The position numbers and the translations under genes were made by a program. 64,000 bases of DNA from Mycolicibacterium sp. ND9-15 (GTDB taxonomy: Bacteria; Actinomycetota; Actinomycetes; Mycobacteriales; Mycobacteriaceae), in NCBI RefSeq assembly GCF_035918395.1, contig NZ_CP142362.1:4749501-4813500 (forward strand), read 5' to 3'. Under the pieces are notes generated by a model. It was not told the origin of the DNA. It searched no databases and was given only the letters and a program-made list of their open reading frames with translations. Shown here in pieces: positions 24,364 through 32,045 of this stretch. Positions within the stretch are counted from its first letter, which is position 1, and each line of letters opens with the position of its first letter.

Positions 24364-25491
24364 ATGAGCGCCGGTCGATTCAGCACTGATGTGTACGCTT
24401 CCCGCCTACGGGCCGCCGCGTCGGCCGCCACCGACGCCGCGCTCGCGGGACTGGTCATCACGCCGGGCTACGACCTTCGGTATCTGATCGGTTCGCGGGC
24501 GCAGACGTTCGAGCGGCTCACGGCGCTGGTGCTGCCGGCCGTCGGTGATCCCACCATCGTCGTGCCACGGTTGGAGTTGGCGGCGCTCAAGGAGTCTGCG
24601 GTGCCCGAACTCGGCCTGACGGTGCGGGACTGGGTGGACGGTGAGGACCCGTATGCGCTTGTCGTGCAGGCACTGGGCGGCGAGCGGCGCAAGATCGCGG
24701 TCACCGACTCGATGCCCGCGCTGCACCTGCTTCCGCTCGCCGACCTGCTCGGCACGGTGCCGGTGCTGGCCACCGAGGTGCTGCGGCGGCTGCGGATGGT
24801 CAAGGACGACGCCGAGATCGACGCGCTGCGCAAAGCGGGGGCGGCCATCGACCGCGTCCACGCCCGGGTTCCCGACCTCCTGGTTCCCGGCCGCACGGAA
24901 GCTGACGTCGCCGCAGACATAGCGGAAGCCATTGTCGCCGAAGGACATTCGGAGGTGGCATTCATCATCGTCGGTTCCGGACCGCACGGCGCCGACCCGC
25001 ACCATGAATGCTCGGATCGCGAGCTGCGCCCAGGTGACATCGTGGTCGTCGACATCGGCGGGCCTTACGAGCCCGGCTACAACTCCGACTCCACCCGCAC
25101 CTACAGCATCGGCGAACCGGATCCCGAGGTGGCGCGACGGTACGCGGTGTTGCAGCGCGCCCAGCAGGCCGCGGTCGAGGCGGTCCGGCCCGGCGTCACC
25201 GCCGGGCAGGTCGACGCGGCCGCGCGCGATGTACTGGCCGCCGAGGGACTGGCCGAGGCGTTCGTGCACCGCACCGGCCACGGTATCGGGCTCTCGGTTC
25301 ACGAGGAGCCCTACATCGTGGCGGGAAACGACTTGCCGTTGCAGCCCGGCATGGCCTTTTCCGTCGAGCCGGGAATCTATTTCCCCGGCGAGTGGGGTGC
25401 GCGCATCGAGGACATCGTGATCGTCACCGCCGACGGCGCCTTCTCGGTCAACAACCGACCGCACGATCTGGTGGTGGTGCCGGTCCCCTAG
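24364..25491 (+). CDS. pepE: M24 family Xaa-Pro dipeptidase PepE
   Basis: 375 residues. N-terminal creatinase-like domain, then the pita-bread catalytic domain with the five metal ligands visible: Asp in VVVDIGG, Asp in YNSDSTRTY, His in GHGIGLSVHE, Glu in SVEPGIYFPG and Glu in ARIEDIV. It hydrolyses X-Pro dipeptides with two divalent metals, usually Mn or Co. Same length and context as M. tuberculosis Rv2089c. Cytosolic; no signal sequence. It converges with the following leftward gene. Confidence 0.93.
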   Translation: MSAGRFSTDVYASRLRAAASAATDAALAGLVITPGYDLRYLIGSRAQTFERLTALVLPAVGDPTIVVPRLELAALKESAVPELGLTVRDWVDGEDPYALVVQALGGERRKIAVTDSMPALHLLPLADLLGTVPVLATEVLRRLRMVKDDAEIDALRKAGAAIDRVHARVPDLLVPGRTEADVAADIAEAIVAEGHSEVAFIIVGSGPHGADPHHECSDRELRPGDIVVVDIGGPYEPGYNSDSTRTYSIGEPDPEVARRYAVLQRAQQAAVEAVRPGVTAGQVDAAARDVLAAEGLAEAFVHRTGHGIGLSVHEEPYIVAGNDLPLQPGMAFSVEPGIYFPGEWGARIEDIVIVTADGAFSVNNRPHDLVVVPVP

Positions 25492-25500
25492 TGCTCGCCG

Positions 25501-25926
25501 TCAGTCCTCGACCCTGACCAGGAGGTCCGATGAGCCCAGAACCCGCTCGACACGGACCTCGATCACGACCCGCTTCGGGTTGATCCGCGGCGTGCGGTAG
25601 CGCTGGGCGTAGCGCAGTTCGGCGTCGCGGACGGCCCCGGCTTCCGCGTTGACCTCGGCCTTTCCTTCGAGCGACAACCACCGTGCGCCGTCGACCTGGC
25701 TCAGCACCGCGACACCCTGCCGATCGGCGTTCACCGCCTTCTGGGAACCGCCGCTGGTGATGACGCGCGCGATGTGGGTGGTCGGGTCGAAGGTGAAACC
25801 GACGGCGACGACGTGCGGCGAATTGTCCGACCGCAGCGTCGTCAGCATCGCCAGGTGGCGCTCCGACAGGAACGCCAGCGCGTCGTCGGTCAGCCGGGTG
25901 GTTGCTCGGCGGCTTGGCTCGGCCAT
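25501..25926 (-). CDS. F420H2-dependent biliverdin reductase-type split-barrel protein (Rv2074 homologue)
   Basis: 141 residues: TRLTDDALAFLSERHLAMLTTLRSDNSPHVVAVGFTFDPTTHIARVITSGGSQKAVNADRQGVAVLSQVDGARWLSLEGKAEV. This is almost the same as M. tuberculosis Rv2074, a FDOR-B split-beta-barrel protein reported to reduce biliverdin with F420H2. The older annotation, pyridoxamine 5'-phosphate oxidase, is misleading. It is divergent from the SDR-cob operon with a 35-bp gap, so they share a promoter region; a link to tetrapyrrole metabolism is suggestive. Confidence 0.88.
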   Translation of the reverse strand: MAEPSRRATTRLTDDALAFLSERHLAMLTTLRSDNSPHVVAVGFTFDPTTHIARVITSGGSQKAVNADRQGVAVLSQVDGARWLSLEGKAEVNAEAGAVRDAELRYAQRYRTPRINPKRVVIEVRVERVLGSSDLLVRVED

Positions 25927-25961
25927 CGGGCATCACCGTAGCGCAGTGGATAATCACGGCC

Positions 25962-26711
25962 GTGAACGACACGGGTCCGGCACTGGTCGTGGTTTTCGGC
26001 GGTCGCAGCGAGATCGGAGTGGAGGTGGCCACGCGGCTGGCGCCGGGTGCGACGGTGCTGCTGGCGGCCCGGCGCGCGGACGACCTCGACGCCGAGGTGG
26101 CAGCGGTCCGCGCGGCGGGCGCCGCGGCCGTGTACGCGCGTGAGTTCGACGCCGACGACCTGGACTCGCACGGGCCCCTCGTCGAGTCGATCGTCGCCGA
26201 GCACGGGCCCATCGGCACCGCGGTCCTGGCCTTCGGCATCCTCGGCGACCAGGCCCGCGCCGAGAAGGACCCCGCGCACGCCGCGGCTATCCTGCACACC
26301 GACTTCGTCGCGCAGGCGGCCCTGCTGACCGTGCTGGCGGACACGATGCGCGGTGCCGGCTGCGGTGCCATCGTCGCGTTCTCCTCGGTGGCCGGTGTGC
26401 GGGTCCGACGGGCCAACTACGTCTACGGCTCCGCCAAGGCAGGCCTGGACGGGTTCTGCAGCGGGCTCGCCGACGCGCTGCACGGCTCGGGGGTGTGGCT
26501 GCTCGTGGTTCGGCCGGGGTTCGTGATCGGCCGGATGACCGAGGGCATGGCGCCCGCGCCGCTGTCCAGCACGCCGGGGCAGGTCGCCGACGCCGCCGCC
26601 CGCGCGTTGCGCAAGGGCCGCGCGACGGTGTGGGTGCCCGCGCCGCTGGCCGTGCTGGCGCTGGCGTTCCGGATGACGCCGCGGTTCATCTGGCGGAGGA
26701 TGCCGCGGTGA
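25962..26711 (+). CDS. Short-chain dehydrogenase/reductase (Rv2073c-like)
   Basis: 249 residues from GTG, VNDTGPALVVVFGGRSEIGVEVATRLAPGATVLLAARR. The glycine-rich motif here is GGRSEIG, a variant of the usual TGxxxGIG. Catalytic Ser and the YxxxK pair appear as FSSVAGVRVRRANYVYGSAKAGLDGF (Tyr and Lys within YGSAK). The C-terminus (WVPAPLAVLALAFRMTPRFIWRRMPR) is hydrophobic/basic and resembles DprE2-type reductases, but its partner DprE1 is not here. Substrate unknown. Its stop overlaps the cobL GTG, so it is the first gene of SDR-cobL-cobM-cobK. Confidence 0.85.
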   Translation: MNDTGPALVVVFGGRSEIGVEVATRLAPGATVLLAARRADDLDAEVAAVRAAGAAAVYAREFDADDLDSHGPLVESIVAEHGPIGTAVLAFGILGDQARAEKDPAHAAAILHTDFVAQAALLTVLADTMRGAGCGAIVAFSSVAGVRVRRANYVYGSAKAGLDGFCSGLADALHGSGVWLLVVRPGFVIGRMTEGMAPAPLSSTPGQVADAAARALRKGRATVWVPAPLAVLALAFRMTPRFIWRRMPR

Positions 26712-27889
26712 GGATCATCGTGGTGGGAATCGGCGCCGACGGCATGCCCGGGTTGACGGCTGCTTCGCGAGCCGAATTAGCAAGGGCCACAGTTGTCTAC
26801 GGATCGGAACGCCAGCTCGGGCTGCTTGACGACAGTGTGACGGCGGCCAAGCGCCCCTGGCCGTCGCCGATGCTGCCCGCGCTGCGCACGCTGCTCGACG
26901 GCGCCGACGGCGACGTGCACGTGGTGGCCAGCGGCGACCCACTGCTGCACGGCGTCGGCAGCTCGCTGATCCGGTTGTACGGCGCCGAGAAGGTGGTCGT
27001 GCTGCCGCACGTGTCGTCGGTGGCGCTGGCCTGCTCTCGGGTCGGCTGGGCGGTGCAGGACACAGAGGTGATCAGCCTGGTGTGGAGTGACCCGCACACC
27101 GCGGTGCGTCGCGGGGGACAGGCCGTCGTCATGTCCCGCGACGGCGCCACTCCCGCGACGCTGGCCGGCCTGCTCACCGACACCGGCCGCGGCGACTCCG
27201 AGATCACCGTGCTCGAGCAACTGGGCGGTCCTGCCGAGCGCCGGCGGACCGCCACCGCACGCGAATGGGCGGCGCGACCGGCGGGCGATGTCGACGACCT
27301 CAATGTGGTCGCAGTGCGCTACCTGCCCGACGAGCGGCGATTGGGGGTACTGCCCGACGAGATCTTCGCCAACGACGGGCAGATCACCAAGCAGCCGGTA
27401 CGCGCGGTGACGCTGGCGGCGTTGGCGCCCCGACCCGGCCAGCTGCTCTGGGACGTCGGGGCCGGGTCGGGGAGCATCGCGATCGAATGGTGTCGCAGCG
27501 GGCCCGGTTGTCGGGCAGTGGCTTTCGAACGCGACGAGCAACGTCGCAACCGCATCACCGAGAACGTCGTCAAGTTCGGCGCCCGGGTCCAGGTGCAGGT
27601 TGATGCGCCCCAGTCGTTCGAGACCGCGTCGCCGCCTGACGCGATCTTCGTCGGCGGCGGCCTCACCCAGCCGGGCCTGCTGGAGGCGTGCTTCGGCCGG
27701 TTGCCCGTCGGGGGCCGACTGGTCACGAACGCCGTCACCGTGGAGTCTGAAGCGCTTGTCGCCCAGTGGTATTCACGACACGGCGGCGAGCTCAGGCGGT
27801 TCGAGCACCACCGCGGCGAGCCGCTGGGCGGTTTCACCGGATGGCGACCGGCGATGCCGCTGACGCAGTGGGCGGTGACCAAACGATGA
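26708..27889 (+). CDS. cobL: Precorrin-6B C5,C15-methyltransferase (decarboxylating)
   Basis: 393 residues from GTG overlapping the SDR stop. Fused enzyme: CbiE-type N-terminal half (IIVVGIGADGMPGLTAASRAELARATVVYGSERQL; SGDPLLHGVGSSL) and CbiT-type C-terminal half with a Rossmann SAM site (LLWDVGAGSGSIAIEWCRSGPGCRAVAFERDE). It methylates C5 and C15 of precorrin-6B and decarboxylates the acetate on C12, giving precorrin-8X in the aerobic B12 pathway. Length fits M. tuberculosis CobL (about 390). Confidence 0.95.
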   Translation: MRIIVVGIGADGMPGLTAASRAELARATVVYGSERQLGLLDDSVTAAKRPWPSPMLPALRTLLDGADGDVHVVASGDPLLHGVGSSLIRLYGAEKVVVLPHVSSVALACSRVGWAVQDTEVISLVWSDPHTAVRRGGQAVVMSRDGATPATLAGLLTDTGRGDSEITVLEQLGGPAERRRTATAREWAARPAGDVDDLNVVAVRYLPDERRLGVLPDEIFANDGQITKQPVRAVTLAALAPRPGQLLWDVGAGSGSIAIEWCRSGPGCRAVAFERDEQRRNRITENVVKFGARVQVQVDAPQSFETASPPDAIFVGGGLTQPGLLEACFGRLPVGGRLVTNAVTVESEALVAQWYSRHGGELRRFEHHRGEPLGGFTGWRPAMPLTQWAVTKR

Positions 27890-28641
27890 CCGTCTACTTC
27901 ATCGGCGCGGGACCCGGTGCGGCCGACCTGATCACCGTGCGCGGTCAGCGGCTGTTGAGTCGCTGCCCGGTCTGCCTCTACGCGGGTTCGATCATGCCCG
28001 ATGATCTGCTGGCGCTGTGCCCTCCGGATGCGCGCGTCGTCGACACCGGACCGTTGACTCTCGACCAGATCGTCGCCGAACTCGCCGACGCTCATGCCTC
28101 GGGCCTGGACGTGGCGCGGTTGCACTCCGGGGATCCGTCGATCTACAGCGCGTTGGCAGAGCAGTGTCGCCGCCTCGATGGTCTCGGCGTCGACTACGAG
28201 ATCGTGCCGGGGGTCCCGGCGTTCGCCGCCGCCGCTGCGGTCCTGGGCCGCGAGCTCACGGTTCCCGGTGTGGCCCAGACGGTCACACTGACGCGGGTGG
28301 CCACCCTTTCGACCGCGATGCCCGACGGCGAGGACCTCCGGGCGCTGTCCGCGCCGGGAGCCACGTTGGTGCTGCATCTCGCGGCCGCGCAGATCGACGC
28401 GATCGTGCCACAGCTGCTCGCCGGTGGCTATCAGCCCGAGACCCCGTGCGCAGCAGTGGCATTCGCGTCCTGGCCGCAGCAGCAGGTGATCCGCTGCACG
28501 CTCGCGGAGGTGGCTGAGCAGACGAAAGCTGCCGGCATCACGCGCACCGCGGTGATCGTCGTGGGCGACGTGCTGGCCGCCGAGGGGTTCGCCGACAGCT
28601 ACCTGTATTCGTCGGGACGGGTGCGGCGGGGACGGCACTGA
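27886..28641 (+). CDS. cobM: Precorrin-4 C11-methyltransferase
   Basis: 251 residues, starting at the ATG overlapping the cobL stop (MTVYFIGAGPGAADLITVRGQRLL). The class III methyltransferase features GAGPGAADLIT, LHSGDPSIYSAL and EIVPGVPAFAAAAAVLGRELTVP are all clear; VAQTVTLTR is specific for the CobM/CbiF group. It converts precorrin-4 to precorrin-5. Overlaps cobK by one base (TGATG). Confidence 0.96.
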   Translation: MTVYFIGAGPGAADLITVRGQRLLSRCPVCLYAGSIMPDDLLALCPPDARVVDTGPLTLDQIVAELADAHASGLDVARLHSGDPSIYSALAEQCRRLDGLGVDYEIVPGVPAFAAAAAVLGRELTVPGVAQTVTLTRVATLSTAMPDGEDLRALSAPGATLVLHLAAAQIDAIVPQLLAGGYQPETPCAAVAFASWPQQQVIRCTLAEVAEQTKAAGITRTAVIVVGDVLAAEGFADSYLYSSGRVRRGRH

Positions 28642-29366
28642 TGCGAATCCTGTTGCTGGGCGGCACATCGGAGGCACGCTCGCTCGCCGCACGGCTACAC
28701 CCCGGCGTCACGGTCATCAGCTCGCTTGCCGGACGGGTGCCCGACCCCGCGCTGCCGGTCGGTCAGGTGCGCATCGGCGGTTTCGGCGGCGTCGACGGGC
28801 TGCGGCGTTGGCTGCTCGACGAACGGGTCGACGCGGTCGTGGACGCCACGCACCCGTATGCGGCCACGATGACCGCACATGCCGCGGCGGTCTGCACCGA
28901 GTTAGGGCTGCCGCATCTGGTGCTGGCGCGTCCGTCCTGGCCGGCCGGCGACGCGATCGTCGTCCGTAGCGATGTCGAGGCCGCGAAAACAACTGCCGCC
29001 AATGGGTTTACGCGGGTTTTCCTGACGACCGGGCGGTCGGGTGCCGCGGCGTTCAAGGACGTCGACGCGTGGTTCCTGATCCGGGCCGTCACCCCACCCG
29101 ACGCAGAGGATCTGCCGGCTCGCCATCAGGTCGTGCTGTCCCGCGGACCCTACCGCTACGACGACGAACTGGCGCTGCTGCGCGAGCACCGCATCGACGC
29201 ACTGGTCACCAAGAACAGCGGGGGGGCGATGACGCGGCCCAAACTGGATGCCGCCGCCGAACTCGGCATCGCGGTGGTGATGGTGGACCGCCCGCCGCTG
29301 CCCGACGGGGTGCGGACCGTCGCGTCGGTGGGCGAGGCGGCCGACTGGGTCAGCGGTAGGAGTTGA
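28641..29366 (+). CDS. cobK: Precorrin-6A reductase
   Basis: 241 residues: MRILLLGGTSEARSLAARL (nucleotide-binding start of the family), DATHPYAATMTAHAAAVCTELGLPHL, FLTTGRSGAAAF and a C-terminal LVTKNSGGAMTRPKLDAAAELGIAVVMVDRP, the CobK/CbiJ signature. It reduces precorrin-6A to 6B with NADPH. Last gene of the SDR-cobLMK operon; its 3' end overlaps the convergent phosphotransferase gene by 17 bp. Confidence 0.96.
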   Translation: MRILLLGGTSEARSLAARLHPGVTVISSLAGRVPDPALPVGQVRIGGFGGVDGLRRWLLDERVDAVVDATHPYAATMTAHAAAVCTELGLPHLVLARPSWPAGDAIVVRSDVEAAKTTAANGFTRVFLTTGRSGAAAFKDVDAWFLIRAVTPPDAEDLPARHQVVLSRGPYRYDDELALLREHRIDALVTKNSGGAMTRPKLDAAAELGIAVVMVDRPPLPDGVRTVASVGEAADWVSGRS

Positions 29367-30420
29367 TCAGTTCCAGCGTGCCCAGTTCCCGGATGGCCCG
29401 GCATCCACGGCTGAGCATGGCGAGCATCATCTCGTCGCCTCGCTCGGTCGTCGCGGCGAACGCGGTGCCCAGCGCCACGAGCAGCGGAGCCTGCACCATG
29501 CCCAGGCGGTAGTCGGTCCAGCAGGTCGCGAGGTCGTAGTCTTCGACGCCGTATCCGAGTAGCGCCCCGTGATAGTTCTCGACGAGCTCACGTTCGATCT
29601 CCGCGCGGATCGCGGGTTCCAGGCTGGTCGCGGTGAAGTACGCGAGGTCGCGCGCAGGCAGGCCGATGCCGACGGTCTGCCAGTCGACCACGGTGATCCG
29701 GGTGCGGTCAGGGTCGAACAGCATGTTGTCGAGCCGGTAGTCGCCGTGCATCAGCGCGTAGCGGTCCGGTTCGGCCATCAGCCAGTCGGTTACCGAAGCC
29801 ATTGCGGCGGTGAGTGTTTCCTGGTCCTCGGCACTGATCGAGGAGCCGAGTCGGTCGATGACGATGTCGGCGGCCATCCGGCAGACGTCACCCATACCCT
29901 TGGCCGCGGCGATGTCTCCGGGCTTGGGCATGACGATCGCCGACAGGTCCATCCACTCGGACGCACACCAACTCGGGCCGTGCAACCCGGCGAGCGCCTC
30001 GACCGCGAGTCGCGCCTCGGTGGAACTGCACCCGGCGATCTGGTCGCCCTGAACCGCCGGCGCCATATCGGCCAGCAACAGCACGACATCGGTGCCGTCC
30101 TCGGAGATGTCCTGATGGAAACTGCGCGGAACGGGGATTCGCATCCGGTCTGCGATCAGCGAGTAGAACTCGACCTCCGAGCGGTAGCCCAGCGCGACCC
30201 GCTCACGCACCGCGTCGTCCTGCGCCGACAACTTGATCGCAAACGAAGCGGGCAGGTCGGCGTCCCCGCCGTACGTCGCCGAAATCCGGTACGTCGCGCC
30301 GGTCTGGCCCGTGCCGATCGGCGTGACCTCAACCGTTTCGACGTCTGCCCGCAGTACTGCTCCGAGCCACGCGGGCGTCACATCTTCGGGTCCGCGTGGA
30401 ATGTTGAGAACGGATGTCAC
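29350..30420 (-). CDS. Aminoglycoside phosphotransferase-like kinase
   Basis: 356 residues from the GTG at 30420; an ATG at 30444 would add eight. Kinase-like fold: IGTGQTGATYRISATYGGDADLPASFAIKLS (nucleotide-binding lobe with the Lys), Brenner motif MHGDYRLDNMLFDPDRTRITVVDWQTVGIG with catalytic Asp and the metal-binding Asp of VDW. This APH/EcKinase-like group is common in mycobacteria; substrates are unknown and drug resistance should not be assumed. It is paralogous to the N-terminal half of the fusion gene at 53561. Confidence 0.85.
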   Translation of the reverse strand: MTSVLNIPRGPEDVTPAWLGAVLRADVETVEVTPIGTGQTGATYRISATYGGDADLPASFAIKLSAQDDAVRERVALGYRSEVEFYSLIADRMRIPVPRSFHQDISEDGTDVVLLLADMAPAVQGDQIAGCSSTEARLAVEALAGLHGPSWCASEWMDLSAIVMPKPGDIAAAKGMGDVCRMAADIVIDRLGSSISAEDQETLTAAMASVTDWLMAEPDRYALMHGDYRLDNMLFDPDRTRITVVDWQTVGIGLPARDLAYFTATSLEPAIRAEIERELVENYHGALLGYGVEDYDLATCWTDYRLGMVQAPLLVALGTAFAATTERGDEMMLAMLSRGCRAIRELGTLELINSYR

Positions 30421-30450
30421 GCGCCGGACATTAACACCGCCCACCGTCGC

Positions 30451-30505
30451 GAGCGCTCACCCTTGTACGGAATGGTGCCCTGAAAACGTACCGGGATGAG
30501 CGCTC
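30451..30505. repeat. 55-bp intergenic palindrome, family 1, copy A3
   Basis: GAGCGCTCA ... TGAGCGCTC ends with inner GTACGG and CGTACC in the same places as copies A1 and A2, and the same 55-bp length. It is 21 bp beyond the stop of the leftward hemerythrin gene and 30 bp before the start of the phosphotransferase gene. Outer bases extend the pairing (CGC on the left, GCG on the right). Confidence 0.85.
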
Positions 30506-30526
30506 GCGGCTCGGGACATCCGCCCG

Positions 30527-31288
30527 TCAGCGCCGAGTGAGGCGCAGCCGCCAAGCCTCCGGACCGCGCTCGAGGTAGTCGACCGAGATCCTGCCCGCCG
30601 TGCGGTCGTGCAGCTGGCGTAACAGCGGCACCGGGTCGTGATGGGCGACGAGCACCAGCGCGCCACCGACGGGAACCGCATCGAACGCACCGAACACGGT
30701 CGCGTGCCGGATGGAGTGCGGCACCTCCCGCACATCGAGCACCGGCTCGTCGGCGTCTGATTCGCCGCAGCCGCACTGGTGGCCACCCTCGGCATCGTGG
30801 TGGCCGCCGAGCAGTTCGTGCATCCCGCCGAGGGCGTCGGCGAGGGAGACGTCCGGGTCGGCGGCCACTATCGGCAGGATCCGGTCGTTCTCGTCGACCA
30901 GGTGAGCCTCGAAGACCACCCGCAGCGCCTGACCAGCCGCGGCGGCGCGCACCGGTGACTTCTCGGTGCGGATCCGGTCGACCAGGCCGCCGATGACGCG
31001 GTGTATGGCGATCATCGACTCGATCAGCGGCCTGGCCCGTTCCGTTCGGGCGGCGGCGGGATACAGGCGGGCCTCTTCGGCCGCGGCGTGGGGCAGCAGC
31101 TCACCGGTCAGGAACTCGGCCGCGGCGGCCCGCGCGGCCTCGAAGCCGACGCCGAGTTCGGCTGCCGACAGCATTCCGTCGGTGAGCGCCCGCAGGTGTC
31201 CGGCGAGTTCGGCGTGATGGTTCTTGACCGTCTCGGCCGCCTCGGCATCGGCGGATGTGGACGCGACGATCACCTCGTTGACAGTCAT
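30527..31288 (-). CDS. Hemerythrin-like / DUF2249 two-domain protein
   Basis: 253 residues from the ATG at 31288; the frame runs further upstream but over the divergent promoter. The N-terminal 170 residues are a four-helix hemerythrin-like bundle with candidate diiron ligands in NHHAELAGHL, LLPHAAAEEARLYP, AIHRVIGGLVD and FEAHLVDENDRILP. A His/Cys-rich linker follows (GGHHDAEGGHQCGCGESDADE), then a DUF2249 domain (VLDVREVPHSIRHATVFGAFDAVPVGGALVLVAHHDPVPLLRQL). DUF2249 and hemerythrin domains recur beside denitrification and NO-response genes. It diverges from a regulator that leads an NnrS-like/nitrite reductase operon, so an NO-sensing or NO-repair role is inferred. Confidence 0.8.
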   Translation of the reverse strand: MTVNEVIVASTSADAEAAETVKNHHAELAGHLRALTDGMLSAAELGVGFEAARAAAAEFLTGELLPHAAAEEARLYPAAARTERARPLIESMIAIHRVIGGLVDRIRTEKSPVRAAAAGQALRVVFEAHLVDENDRILPIVAADPDVSLADALGGMHELLGGHHDAEGGHQCGCGESDADEPVLDVREVPHSIRHATVFGAFDAVPVGGALVLVAHHDPVPLLRQLHDRTAGRISVDYLERGPEAWRLRLTRR

Positions 31289-31346
31289 GGTCGGGCTCCC
31301 TTCGGCTGGCTGGTACGACACCGCACAATTTACTACAATAATTTCC
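31289..31346. promoter_or_regulatory. AT-rich divergent control region of the nitrite/NO module
   Basis: 58 bp between the hemerythrin and regulator starts. The half toward the regulator (TTTACTACAATAATTTCC) is strikingly A/T-rich for this genome and continues into the first codons (GTGTTAAATAGTAC). It is the natural binding site for the adjacent regulator and holds both promoters. No clean palindrome was found. Confidence 0.55.
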
Positions 31347-32045
31347 GTGTTAAATAGTACCCCGTCCCTCGGGCCCATCCCAGCCCCTTCCGCGACCGGC
31401 CACGTGCCGCTGTCGGGGCAGCGGCTGCGGGTGCTCGGGTATGTGCGGGGGCACGCTCCGGTCCGGACGGTGGACGCGGCGACCGCTCTCGGGCTGCATC
31501 GGAACACCGTGCGCGAGCATCTCGACGCGCTCGTCGACCTCGGTCTCGTCGAGCGCGCCACCGAACCCGCCGCCGGGCGAGGCCGGCCGGCCGCGCTGTA
31601 TCGGCCGTCGGCCGCGGACCCCGCCGTGGCGGCCCGTGACTATGCGGGCCTGGCCACTGCCCTGGCCGGGCACCTCGCTCGCACCAGCGCCGACCCGGAG
31701 CGCGACGCCCGCGCCGCCGGCGTCGAGTGGGGCCGCGAGATGGCCGAGGAGATGGGCCGTAGCGACGGCCACAAACGACAGGCGGTGCTCGACGCGCTGA
31801 CCCGGCTGGGCTTCGCTCCCGACGACGAGGGCGCCGAGCGGGGTGTGGCGCTGCGCCGCTGCCCGCTGCTCGACGCGGCCCGCCGCTATCCGAGCGTGGT
31901 CTGCCAGGTCCACCTCGGCATCGTCGAGGGACTGCTCGAAAGCATCGAGGCGCCCACCGGGCCGGGTCTCGATCTGATTCCCTTCGCCGAGCCCGGCGCC
32001 TGCCGGTTGTTTCTGCCCGATCCCGTCCTGAAACGCCATGACTGA
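31347..32045 (+). CDS. Helix-turn-helix regulator with a conserved cysteine triad
   Basis: 232 residues from the GTG at 31347. N-terminal winged HTH: LSGQRLRVLGYVRGHAPVRTVDAATALGLHRNTVREHLDALVDLGLVERATEPAAGRGRPAALYR. The C-terminal part contains CPLLDAARRYPSVVCQVHLGIVEGLLE and EPGACRLFLP, a Cys-x(14)-Cys...Cys arrangement like SufR-type and related ArsR-like Fe-S or NO-responsive repressors. An NO- or redox-sensitive cluster is therefore plausible. It overlaps the following membrane protein gene by 8 bp and diverges from the hemerythrin gene, fitting local control of the module. Confidence 0.78.
   Translation: MLNSTPSLGPIPAPSATGHVPLSGQRLRVLGYVRGHAPVRTVDAATALGLHRNTVREHLDALVDLGLVERATEPAAGRGRPAALYRPSAADPAVAARDYAGLATALAGHLARTSADPERDARAAGVEWGREMAEEMGRSDGHKRQAVLDALTRLGFAPDDEGAERGVALRRCPLLDAARRYPSVVCQVHLGIVEGLLESIEAPTGPGLDLIPFAEPGACRLFLPDPVLKRHD

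Noticed and set aside
25501..25926. Pyridoxamine 5'-phosphate oxidase
   Set aside because: The fold is shared, but the sequence matches the F420-dependent Rv2074 type instead.
29350..30420. Aminoglycoside resistance gene
   Set aside because: Only the general kinase fold is supported; this phosphotransferase group is common in mycobacteria and mostly unrelated to drug resistance.
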